Assembly: GCA_026027325.1 (NCBI GenBank)
Contig: JAMSLZ010000020.1
Coordinates: forward strand, 248,001 to 312,000
Source of the DNA: Actinomucor elegans
Taxonomy: Eukaryota > Mucoromycota > Mucoromycetes > Mucorales > Mucoraceae
Length of the DNA: 64,000 bases
Reading direction: 5' to 3'
The stretch's first letter is position 1; each line of letters opens with the position of its first letter. A program made the position numbers and the translations under genes. The notes beneath the pieces are model-generated. The model saw nothing but the letters and a program-made list of their open reading frames with translations. It made no database searches and had not been told where the DNA came from. Below are positions 45,871 to 57,400 of the stretch, in pieces.

Positions 45871-47066
45871 ATGAATCCTTCAAATAACCATATACATAAT
45901 CCTTTAATCGATTTACATCAGCAAAAGAAGCAAAAGAAACGACAGCAACTTCAGACCAATGGACTATTCTACAATACAACTACTCCCATAATGTCAGGGC
46001 AATATCATGACGATCCTCACGCTTCACTCCCTTCTCTTTCCAACCTCATGTCGACTCATAGTGTCATCGCATCAACTGTTGATCAACAGCAAATGATGCG
46101 TACTGTTCCTACTGGTACCTATGTAGCAACGCCTAATATGCCCGCCCAGATTAAACAAGACAATCATATATATAACACGAATGATCAAAAGATAATAGGT
46201 GGAACTGTATATAATCATCCTCATTTAGATAATACCCATCACCACCAAGGCTACAGCGATAATAAATCTCTCAACCAAAAGCAACATTTAACTAATCGTC
46301 CCTCTCTAACTGGCTCTTCCAGTAGTCAAATGACTGCTGCAATGGACAATAACTCACTTACGTTTTATCAGAGATCACCCGTAGTAGATATTCCTTCTTC
46401 CTCTAATGTCGAGGCATTCTTCCATCCTTCAATGCAACCCATTGCCTCTTCTACGCAACCCTTTAATGAATTTAATCAGCAAAAGCTTGAAGACCCTCAC
46501 AAGATTTATTCCTTTGTGCCACTTGATGTGGTTTCCCAGCAAAAGCGGCCTAGGAAGAAGTTCAATGAAGTAGAAAGACTGTACCAATGCACTTACCTTA
46601 ACTGCACCAAAGCCTATGGTACTTTAAACCATTTAAATGCTCATGTCACCATGCAAGGACATGTAAGTCAATTTATCGTAGTTGATTGAATATACTAAAA
46701 AAAAACTTCCCCTTCCGCTCAAAAACTTACTAGGGCCCCAAACGATTACCTGCAGAATTCAAGGAATTGAGGAAGCAATTGAAAAACAGTAGGCAAAAGA
46801 AGCAGAAAAGCATCAAAGAATCTCCAACAGCAACCGGCTCATTGTCACAACAACATAGTTTGCTGATAAACAATCACAACTCGAACAATCAAAATGAACC
46901 TTATGTAACTACTACGCCAATGATTGTAAGCCAGCATTCATACCGTCCTTATCACCCACCAAGTCAATCATTTGCACAATCATTTGCACAACCTTATCAA
47001 GCTAGGCCATATCAACAACAGCAATATACAATGATGCAACCAACTGATCACCCACCTTTCCAATAA
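45871..47066 (+). CDS. Con7-like zinc-finger transcription factor (374 aa)
   Basis: Two exons (45871-46662, 46734-47066). The conserved core reads KIYSFVPLDVVSQQKRPRKK, FNEVERLYQCTYLNCTKAYG, TLNHLNAHVTMQGH and, after the intron, GPKRLPAEFKELRKQLKNSR. This closely resembles the C2H2 region of Con7 from ascomycetes, a regulator of conidiation and infection-structure genes in Magnaporthe. The finger is C-x4-C-x12-H-x5-H (C240, C245, H258, H264), and the intron falls immediately after the last zinc ligand. Both flanks are low complexity (Gln, Asn, Ser, His). Function in this organism is not shown. Confidence 0.88.
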
Positions 47067-47560
47067 GTTATAGCTTCATTCGTCATTGAATCGTAATAAC
47101 AAATGTTACATGCAAATAATTATGGACCTTTATATACTATGGAACTCAACCTTATAAGCCATCATTTGACTATCTAAACTATTTATGCTGTCTCACCCAA
47201 AAAAAAAAGAGTTTATGTATTCTGCTTATCTTCGAATCAAGATACGGCCACTAAAATAAAAAGCCTTAGCTGCCCCGCTCAACTTGAAAAGGTTAGGTTT
47301 TTGTATCGCGTCGTACGTAATAATCAACACAGACGATTCGTTAAAACGCATATTGTAAATAATGATGAAACTAACAGCTCTTATTGTTACTGAGCTATAT
47401 ACTGATATCAATCCGCAGCGCATTAGCTTACATAGTGTAAAAGGTTGCCCTTCATCTTTGAATGAAACCGCAGACACTCCTGTTCCCCTCTCTCCCGGAT
47501 ATTGAAATCTGTATAACATTACCCGTGATCTTTTTTGGGTGATTTACATGGACTAGTTTA
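47067..47560. other. convergent intergenic spacer
   Basis: Lies between the 3' ends of the Con7-like gene and Dicer. The 97-codon minus frame at 47226-47519 has no family likeness; no gene is called. Confidence 0.5.
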
Positions 47561-50500
47561 TTAGAAACAACGGCAATCACAGATGGAAGCTAATAAATCT
47601 GGTTGATCTTGCAGTCTTTGGCATGCGTTCGTAGCCGCTAGCTTTTTTGCCTCACGGTTATTAAATCCTGATCCACTCGAAAAGGCTCTACTGTGAATAA
47701 AAACCACGCTGCTTCGCAAATTGGATTTGGGTTGTGTAATGCTTCTGTATTAAAACACGCGTTCAAAAGCGATTAAAAACCCCGTCTTCTTCTAGAAGAA
47801 AACATGTACTTACTTTAGTTCGTATTTTGAACAGCCAAGCTCTTTCACAAGACATTGCAGTTTCTCAAATGGATGCACCTGAATTAATTCAATAGAGATA
47901 TGCTTATCCAAAAGAGGTCTCAACCATCGATCAAACAATATTTCCGCCTGTCGCACATCAAACTTGGAATCCACATAAACTGCGCCTATTACACTCTCAA
48001 TTACATCAGAAAGTACCTTGGGAGGGCCCAAATTGAGCCAATATTCGCCCTGATCCTTGCCTTCTTCTTGTATTATCTTGATGGAATTGTTAAACCCTTC
48101 CACAGCAGATACAAGCGAACTGGAGACATGTCGAATATGATGATGAAGTTGTAGTTGAACGCAAAGCACACTCAGAATATTATTGTTGACGCTAGATTTT
48201 TTCAAGCTATGAAGTGTACTTGGTTGCGCTGTCTTGTATTTGTCATGGAGGTATTTTGTCACGCAAAAGTCTAGTACAGCATCGCCCAGAAATTCTAAAC
48301 GTTGGTAGCAAGGCACTGAGGAATCTACGTAGCTAGCGTGTGTTAAGGCTTCTACAATCAAGGATGGATCATCAAATTCGTAGCCTACAATCTCAGACAC
48401 CCGGCGCACATCAAGTTCTCGGAGAGAAGGGTCGTATTGAGAAGCAATGCTTTGGGACTGTCGCTGTTCCTGATAAACAGAATGGAAATCCGACATTTGA
48501 TGTACTTGCTGATGCAGAGGTACACGTAGTTGACGAGCAGTGTGAAGGGATGCTTGTAGGCCAGCGCTACAATAAGTGGCACCCAGTGTAGATTCGATCA
48601 CATCGGCCAAAGTCTTGTCTCCAAGCTTATGAGTAGTTAATCTCTTGATGTTCTCAGCGCTATCGGATGGGCTGGTAAAATTGGGTGGTCGCCATATACG
48701 ATGAGGTATGTTCTGGCTGTAGATATATTGATATAGCTTCAGTTCCTTGGCTGATCTGAAAAGAGCTTTGTTGCTGATCATTCTCCCACGCAATTCAGTG
48801 AGTTCATCCTCTCGGCTTTTGGGATAATTTACAAAGACTTGAGTAGAAGTAATGAATTTGAGTACTGAATCTATGTTTAAAGTGATTAGAAGCTGCATTT
48901 GATGAGCCGCTTACATGCACTTGCCTCCAAAGAATTCTAGACGTTGGTAATCTTTGTTCATATAGGCTGAAGAGGTGGTATAAGCTTCCAACATGAAATC
49001 CATGTCGATGTTTTTTAGATTAAGCGTGGTTTTGGCGTCCATCAAGAGCAAAACCGCATCAATACGGGTCATAATGGCCGGTATTACTTGTAACGTCTCG
49101 TACACGCTTGCAGTAACTGGGTACATCTGACAGAGCTCAGGTATGAGCCAATAGACAGCCGATTCAGGTTCTTTTTCTTTCTTTGAGGTGGTTGGGGCTG
49201 CACTCAGAAAGGAAGAGTTTTTTCGTTGCTGAATAACTCGTAAAAGAGGTTGATTCATATCGGTGATTTCTTTTTTAAAGTATGGCCGGTCCTGATAGTA
49301 GGCTGCAAATGTTTCATAGTCTTGTTCTCGGATTGGCTTGCTGGCATCTGAAGGCATTATCACTCTGGATAAAGGGCTCATATTATATTGGATACGCTGT
49401 ATGATATATCGTCTTTTGTTTTGATCACTCGAATCAATTACAATAGTATCTTGGCTGTTAGGTTCTAGATCATCGACGTCCTCAGTTGTCATATACGTCT
49501 TGGTATTGTTACAAATCGTATTCAAAACCTCGCTCCAATCTATCTTGTTTTGTAGTAAGGGCGATGGCGTGGTGGTATCCGTATCTCTCATCAATGGAGC
49601 TAGAAAATAAGCCATATCACTCATATGTTGACATTGAAACTCTTTGTTGGTAATGATACGCATCATTGCTAACGCATAGTCAGCCAGCACTTGTGGATGA
49701 TGGTCTTTCTCAAATAAAAAAGGTCTAGAGCTGCTGCGAACATGGACTTTGAATGGACTGTTATCATTGAAGAGTATTATCTCTGGTATATCAGGCAAAG
49801 GCTTTTTCGTGATCAAGATCATGGGCCTAAAGCGCAAATTTCCAGATTCCAGTGGAGGCATATCAATGTCGAATACAGATATCCAGTAGGGGCCTCGTTC
49901 AAACTTGAAAGACGCGTCTACCATGTTCTTTTGTTCGTTTATCCAAAATGAGGGCATTTTCTTATCATAGAGCTGTTCACGACCACGGCTTCCGACTTGC
50001 TTGCCTTCTTCATCAAACTCTATATTATCCATTAATGCCTTTTTTTGTTTCTTGGATTTAGGAATCAGATTTTCATCTATATCGCCTGATCTGTAAAGTG
50101 CAATGCAAGCTTTTAGAGACACGCGTGCTTTCACATCGCTCTTCGAACGGCCAATACTTTCTACAATTTTCAGGCACGCGTTGATAGGTAGTGTCAGTTT
50201 ACAGTAAAAATATTCGTTTCCCGCCGGATAGCTGTCTGTCTCTATGAGCTCATTGTAGTCTTGAAGCAGTTCTTCGGGTGTGATAGATTTGATCTCATAG
50301 ATGGGCTTGAAGTTACAAAAGTTATCAGAAGGTAGGCAATCGCAATAATGGTAAATGAGTGCTATGGCATTGGACAATGTAATTAAAGCGCCTGTCGAGG
50401 GAATAGTATAGGCGCCTGATAGGTACTTGTCTATTATGCTTTGTTTGATATCCTCAGACGAATTAACTGGAAACTTGGTAGCAAGATTTCGATCTTCGGG

Positions 50501-52442
50501 TAGCAATCGGCAAAACTCCTTCATTTTGGCTTCGCCTCGTCTGAATTCATCAATCAATTTAACTTCCTTTTTGTTTTCGCTATTGATCATGATCATGTAT
50601 TTGGAATTCTTCTTTCTCGCTCTTCCTCGTGATTGGATATACGCAATCAACACCTTTGAAATATCAAACCTGGTAGTGAAAGCGCGTTGACTGTAAGCAA
50701 GCGGACTATACATAATATGTGTGTTTGTTGTTATACCTGATCACGTAATTACATGCTTGTATATCCAACCCTTCCTCAGCCACATTCGTTGCGATCATAA
50801 GGTTTAATTCGCCCGCTCGAAACTTATTTATGATGCGGTTTTGCTCATGGTATTTCATTTGTACATCACCACCTGTAGAAGTACCATGGCCTATCAAGAT
50901 ATCGCAGCGAAAATGGTCTTTCAAGTCAGCTAATGATTCGATCAGTATCTTGATAGCAATAGCAGAGTGGCGACGCTCAACAAAGATGATACCGCAAAAG
51001 TTTTGATAGTGGTTGTCATTTGCAATGACAGATTTCAGAATAGAAACCAGTTTCTGAGCTTTGGGCGTAAAGCTATGCTCATTATGAATGTCTGGTATAG
51101 GTTCAGTCATCAAGGAAATGTCATAGGCTTCTCGAAGCAATCGTGCATTGTCAAGACTTATTTTCTGGGCACTGGTATAGTTGGTTGGCGTATATAATCC
51201 ATGCCGATCAGCGCCACGAAGCATCACTTCCCACAGTTGATCACTGCACCAAGGGCCTAGGTTGTTGGAGATATAGTCAACTATGCTTTCGCAGTTACGG
51301 TAGCCTGTAATATTTCTAATCTTGCTGGCGATCAAATCTGTAAGAACCGTGCGCGGGTAGCGTAATTTAATGGTTGGAGGAGGTTTACTCTTTCGCTCTT
51401 TCTCATAAGCTGGCGTGCGTTGGTTTTTGGGTAAAGGTGCTGGAGGTAGATCATCAATATATTCCATTGAATAGATTTCTATCGCTTCGAATGGTTTTTT
51501 CACTGCCATGGCAAGTTCATCTGTATCCTGAGCAGCATATACTCTAGCATCTAGGTTGGTTTCCAGCTTGCTATTATAGATGCAACCTATTAGCATTATG
51601 TCTCATTTTTAATCTTGCATAATACTTACCAGACGCCTTGCATAATATCCGATGCTTTGGAAAAGATAGGCGATGCAGTCATACCGAAAATCTTGGGCAG
51701 TTGGTCTTTAGGAACGTCTTTACGATGATAGAACTCGTACATAATCAAATTGAAGGAATGCCCTTTTGTTGCGTGATGGCATTCATCGAAAATGATCAAA
51801 TTGACCTACAAGAGCTTTTGGTTAGCAAGGCGATATCTATCAAATCACCAACTTGCCTCCGCCAAGGTTAAGAAATTCGATCTTAAACTATCCAAAAAGA
51901 TCTGAGCCGTCATAATAAAAATATCATGCTGATCAAATATCTCTCTCCAAGTCTCCAACTTCCAAAAGTTAACATTCATATCCCCACAAAGTTCCTTTAC
52001 TCTAGCATCGCAATTTGCCTTGATCACACTTGATTGTTGAAACACCAAAGGCACTCGCTCAACCAAAAAAAACGTCATCTTTTTCTAGGTACTCATTGAA
52101 GTATTAGAAACAGCTCTGACAGACCCAATTTCATTTTTTTTTTAAAAAAAAAGAAAATACCTTATAGCCAGGCATCATAGCGCAATTCTCATTTTCAATC
52201 AGTAACATGTGCTTGATAAGCATAACTGAGATTAAAGTCTTGCCAGCGCCAGTATCCAAGACGGCAATGATATTTTCAGAGATAGCCCTTTTATACAATT
52301 CATACTGATATTCTCGAGGAACCAATGGAGGAAGGAGCTCATTGTTCGACTCATTAGTTACATTCTCATCTTCAATGTCGATACATGCCAGTTGATCAAG
52401 TAGGAGTCCTTCAAACTGGGGATCAAGGTAGATTTCTGTCAT
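47561..52442 (-). CDS. Dicer-like ribonuclease III (1501 aa)
   Basis: Seven exons: 52442-52161, 52084-51857, 51805-51630, 51570-50737, 50669-48925, 48870-47814 and 47744-47561. Domain order is DExH helicase (LDTGAGKT at 62-69; FDECHH near 176-181; later a FGMTAS block), helicase C ([32 protein letters not shown]), Dicer dimerisation, a PAZ-like region, RNase IIIa ([14 protein letters not shown], Asp near 1089), RNase IIIb ([14 protein letters not shown], Asp near 1285; [14 protein letters not shown]) and a C-terminal double-stranded RNA-binding domain ([16 protein letters not shown]). It cuts double-stranded RNA into small RNAs for silencing. Two introns (51856-51806 and 48924-48871) use GC donors (GCAAGT). 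An in-frame upstream ATG at 52508 would add 22 residues; I prefer 52442. Confidence 0.95.
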
Positions 52443-53074
52443 TTGTGAAACAAAATGAAAGTAAAAGAGAACAAAATATAACACTTTATTTCTATTCCGT
52501 GGTAACATAGCACAACTGATTTATTACTGTTGTTTATCCTGAAATAAACAGGATTCTGTAGCAGATGGCCTCTCAGAGCTGCATATATGCAGTACTGTCT
52601 TAGAGAATCATGCTTGAGTACTATTGTATTAATCTATTTTGTACGCTATCTTTTCATCTAATAAGAGCTGATATATTTGAGAGAAACTATAAAAACCAAA
52701 TACAGGCTGGCGAGTTACTATTAATGGCAAATTGTGTAGCGATATCAAAAAAAAAAGGTACTTGTAAAAAACACTATTTCGGCGACTGAGTTTTATTCCA
52801 GAGAAATGATTGGCTGATGATCAAATTTGATATCAAAAAACTATAAGCTTAAAAAAATGTTCCTTAATACCTCATATTAGTACATGAAAATGAAAAAAGA
52901 AATAGCTTTGCTTTATAATATATATCACTACAAACAATTTGCGTTTTTGGAGTTGCCATTCTTAGTATTACTCTTGAATAAATAATTATGAAAATAAATC
53001 CATTAGAGAATGTTATCTGTTCTATCTATTTCCTGGAATTCAAAGTAACGGCTTGGATTAGTGATGGTTGAAAA

Positions 53075-53359
53075 ATGATTACTTTATTTGGAGAACTACA
53101 AGCACCCCATTTGGCAAAGTTCTTCCCTCATTCAACAGTTGTTGTTGACGTATACAATACAAAATTGCTGGATGTGAGCCAATTTTGTCCAGTTGTCCCA
53201 GACAATTGTAACTGCTGTTATCCAATGAAAAAGAGTGATGACATCAATACCCTGAAATTACTGGATGTAACCATAAAAAAATGTAGGGCATCTCAACCAA
53301 AAGAGAGTGTGAAAACACCAAAAAGATCGGATTTTTCGATTCTCTCGCTATTTAACTGA
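53075..53359 (+). CDS. doubtful ORF, 94 aa
   Basis: An open frame with fairly balanced composition (AKFFPHSTVVVDVYNTKLLD, CPVVPDNCNCCYPMKKSD). It has no recognised domain or splice partner and lies in a repeat-bearing intergenic stretch. It could be a small gene, a degraded element fragment or chance. Confidence 0.2.
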   Translation: MITLFGELQAPHLAKFFPHSTVVVDVYNTKLLDVSQFCPVVPDNCNCCYPMKKSDDINTLKLLDVTIKKCRASQPKESVKTPKRSDFSILSLFN

Positions 53360-53825
53360 GTTTATCTGAGATAAGCCCTAATTATTCATACAGGCAAACC
53401 CTTTCGGAGCATGAATCTCAGTCTGGGATAATGCATTTCCGTGGTGGAATATAAAATTAATTTTTTGATGCGATAATAGTTTATGGTGCACTGATCTTGT
53501 TTGATCTCGATTGAATGTAATGTCTAATACGCAGTCCATACTCGGAACGAGCTGATATAGATATTTACTATATAGAACCTCAGCTTCGCTGTAATGCAAT
53601 AGTCAAGCATGCACTATTTTCTAATGGACCTTCCTGCACTTGTACATAAAGCGCGACAATGTAAACCATTTGATAGTCTAAGGCATCTGTCAGGAAACTA
53701 TTAGATCAATGCATTATTCTAGTTCATGTTATATATATATATAGATAAAGTTTATTATTGTAAGGTTACATAACATTAAAAAAAATGTATGCGCTACTTG
53801 TTCCATGCAAATCAGTGCTGAAAAT

Positions 53826-53890
53826 CTACAAGTTTCTGGACCAATCTCAGTTTAATGCCATATTTGATGACTAGCACATGTCCAACATCA
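53826..53890 (-). repeat. dispersed TGCGACATT repeat, copy
   Basis: Reverse complement: TGATGTTGGACATGTGCTAG, TCATCAAATATGGCATTAAA, then CTGAGATTGGTCCAGAAAC. Nearest in wording to the copies inside the palindrome arms. Confidence 0.65.
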
Positions 53891-53989
53891 TGATTTAATG
53901 TAGTAGGATGGTGTATTCTATTATAGAGATTAACAGCGAATTACTCATAAGTGATATAAACTATGTTTAGTTATTATTTCTAGAGCTCT

Positions 53990-54042
53990 GACCATTGTCA
54001 AGCATCGCATTTGCTTAGTTTCTCATACTCAGAACGAGCCAT
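53990..54042 (-). repeat. dispersed TGCGACATT repeat, decayed copy
   Basis: Reverse complement: GGCTCGTTCTGAGTATGAG, AAACTAAGCAAATGCGATGC, then TTGACAATGGTC. Its core is about 150 bp from that of the neighbouring copy, same orientation. Confidence 0.55.
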
Positions 54043-54334
54043 TATGTCTACTTTAGCTTTTCTACCACATCGCAATACAAGTTCATAATTGCTAATTATA
54101 ATCATTGTTAATCAGATTTTTTTTTTCTCTAAGTAAAAAGTAAAAGATTTTTTCTACTGAGGGCTAATTTACCCAGCGCTAGATTTCTCAAACCAAGATT
54201 GATTAGAGATGAGCCAGCTCATACGTCTCCCCCAAGATATTAATTGTGTTTCCGACGCTTCATGGCCAATCAAAGCAATTTATAGTAGGCTTTTAGATTG
54301 TCCCCCCACACATCACAATCTTTTTTTTTTCCAT

Positions 54335-54340
54335 TGACTC
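54335..54340 (+). promoter_or_regulatory. TGACTC element upstream of FGAM synthase
   Basis: TGACTC lies 120 bp before the start codon. In yeast this is the core site of Gcn4 and Bas1, which activate purine-synthesis genes. Presence is seen; function here is inferred, and a 6-mer can occur by chance. Confidence 0.35.
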
Positions 54341-54460
54341 ATTGGGACTTCTAATTGATAGATGCGGGAAAAGCAATAAAAAAACGAAACAAAACGCACT
54401 ATTTCTTTTGTTTTTTCCTAGTTATTTTTTACTCCAAAACCATACTCTATCTCTAAAACA

Positions 54461-57400
54461 ATGTTGGTACTTCCTGGCACTTCTGCTCTTTCCACCTTCA
54501 AGAGCACCAGTGTTTTGAAAGATGTTCAAAAGACAGTTCCTTTAGCTGTGTCTATTTCCGCTATTCATGTGCATTTTGTTCAAGCCCGTCCAGGCCAACA
54601 AGATAGTTTAGACGCCGGTTTGGAACGTGGACAGATCCTGCGCAACTTGTTGACTTATGGCTACTACCCCATCCAAGCCTCAGAACAAGACGCCATCGTT
54701 TCCTTTTTGAACAGCAACCAACAACCAGACAACGCGTCGATTGTGTTGGTGGTTCCTCGTGCCGGTACCATCTCGCCATGGTCTTCCAAGGCTACCAATA
54801 TTGCGCACCTCTGTAACCTATATGATCATGTTGAGCGTGTTGAACGGGGTGTTGCTTACCGCATCGTCAAAGAAGATAGCTCACCATTGACAGCTGCTGA
54901 ACTCGCTTCTATGCAAGATTTGATTCATGACCGTATGACCCAGAATGTCGTTTTGGCTTTACCTGAGTCTGAATCTGTCTTCCATCATGGTACACCTGCT
55001 CCCTTGACTGTAGTGGATTTATTATCTCAAACTGCTGATACAACTGAAGCACGTCAAAAGTTGGCAGTTGCTAACAAGACTTTGGGTTTGGCTTTGGCTA
55101 ATGATGAGATTGATTATTTGATTGATGCTTTTGTTGGAAAGGATGGAAAATCAGGTCTTCAACGTAACCCTACTGATGTTGAACTCTTTATGTTTGCTCA
55201 AGTCAATTCAGAGCATTGTCGCCACAAGATCTTTGGCGCTGACTGGACAATTGATGGTGAATTGAAGCCTCATTCTTTGTTTGGTATGATCCGCAACACC
55301 CACAAGCTGAATCCTGATGCTACTTTGTCTGCTTACTCTGATAATGCTGCTGTCCTCAAGGGTTTCAAAGCCACACGTTTTGCTCCCAACAGAATTGAAG
55401 GAAACACTTATGAGCATTATGAGGAAGAAGTTCATTATCTTGCCAAGGTAAAAAATTAAATGCATGTGTGTGCGTAAAAAAAGTGTCAAAGATTTAATAA
55501 TATAAATAATATATAGGTCGAGACACACAACCATCCTACCGCTGTATCACCTTTCCCTGGTGCATCCACCGGTTCAGGTGGTGAAATTCGTGATGAAGGT
55601 GCTGTAGGTCAAGGTTCTAAGCCCAAAGCCGGTCTCGTTGGTTTCACTGTCAGTAACTTGTTGATCCCCGATAATGTTCAACCCTGGGAAACCGACTATG
55701 GTAAGCCCGGTCATGTAGCTTCTGCCTTTGATATCATGATGGAAGCTCCTTTGGGTGGTGCTGCTTTCAATAATGAATTTGGTCGTCCTGCATTAACAGG
55801 TTACTTCCGTACCTTTGCCGAAACGGTTCCTGTCACTGAAAACAGTTCTGAAGTACGTGGTTACCATAAGCCTATTATGATTGCTGGTGGTGTTGGTACA
55901 GTGCGTCCTACACATGTATTCAAGAAGCCTATTGCTCCTGGATCTCATTTGGTTGTTTTGGGTGGACCAGGTATGCTGATTGGTTTGGGAGGTGGTGCTG
56001 CTTCATCTATGGCTTCTGGTCAATCCAGTGCCGATTTAGATTTTGCTTCAGTACAGCGTGAAAACCCCGAGATGGAACGTCGCGTTCAAGAAGTCATTGA
56101 TGCTTGTACTTCTTTGGGCGATGAGACGCCTATTGAATCTATTCACGATGTTGGTGCTGGTGGTCTTTCCAACGCTTTGCCTGAAATCGTTCATGATAGT
56201 GATCTTGGCGCTGACATTGATTTGCGCAAGGTACCTTGTGATGATGCTTCCATGTCTCCTATGGCGATCTGGTGTAACGAATCCCAAGAACGTTATGTTT
56301 TAGCTATTTCCCCCAACAAATTGGCTCAATTTGAAGCTTTCTGTGCTCGTGAACGTTGTCCCTATGCCGTAGTAGGCACTGCCACTGCTGAAAAGCGTCT
56401 TATTGTTCGTGATCCTTTGCTTAACAATGTACCAATTGATTTGCCTATGCCTGTCTTGTTTGGTAAGCCCCCCAAGATGTCTCGTAAGGCTGTTACCGAA
56501 ACTCCTTTCCGTAAAGCTTTTGACACCACTCTCAAGACTTATCTTCCTGGTCAGCATGATGTGCTTGCTGAAGCTGCTTCTCGCGTACTCCATCTTCCTT
56601 CTGTAGCTTCCAAGTCCTTCTTGGTTACTATTGGTGATCGTTCTATCACAGCCATGGTTGCCCGTGACCAATTTGTTGGTCCTTGGCAAGTTCCTGTTGC
56701 AGATGTTGCTGTTACTACTTCTTCTCTCGGTTTTGATGTTATCACTGGTGAAGCTATGGCTATGGGTGAACGCACACCTATTGCTCTCTTATCCCAAGCT
56801 GCTTCTGCTCGTATGGCCGTCGGTGAGTCCTTGACCAACTTGGCTGCTGCTCACATTGGTGATATCAAGGACGTTATCATGTCTGCTAACTGGATGTGTG
56901 CTGCTGACCATGCTGGTGAAGGCGCTGGTTTATACGATGCTGTACAAGCCATTGGTCTTGATCTCTGTCCTAAGCTTGGTATTGCTATTCCAGTTGGTAA
57001 GGATTCCATGTCCATGAAGATGAAATGGCAAGATGAGCAAGGTCGCGCCAACGAGGTCACTGCTCCTCTCTCTTTGATCATCACTGCCTTTGGTACTGTC
57101 GTTAATAACCACAACACTTTTACACCTCAATTGTTATCCAAGCCCAATACGGATCTGATCTTCATTGATTTGGCTCAAGGTAAGCAACGCATGGGTGGAT
57201 CTGCTTTGGCTCAAGTGTTCAAACAAATTGGTCATGAGGCTCCTGATGTCGAAGATGCTTTATTGCTCAAGAACTTCTTTAACGGTATGCAAAGAGCCAA
57301 GGAAGTAGTTGGTGAACCTTTGGTATTGGCTTATCACGATCGTTCTGATGGTGGTCTGTTCGCTACAGTGGTTGAGATGTGCTTTGCTGGTCATGTTGGT

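Larger units (their letters stand above)
52443..54460. other. 2-kb divergent intergenic region
   Basis: Lies between the Dicer and FGAM synthase start codons. It holds two repeat copies (53826-53890 and 53990-54042), a (TA)n run at about 53730-53742, and an unassigned 94-codon frame at 53075-53359. Confidence 0.5.

Noticed and set aside
48895..48925. GT donor (GGAGGCAA then GTGCAT) for the Dicer RNase IIIa intron
   Set aside because: It would shift the frame and destroy the conserved GDSVL motif; the GC donor three codon-bases earlier restores it exactly.
50670..50736. Shorter Dicer intron ending at the TAG near 50706
   Set aside because: It would insert about 12 residues (starting [10 protein letters not shown]) into helicase C between CNYVIR and FDISKV; the later CAG acceptor gives the expected uninterrupted motif.
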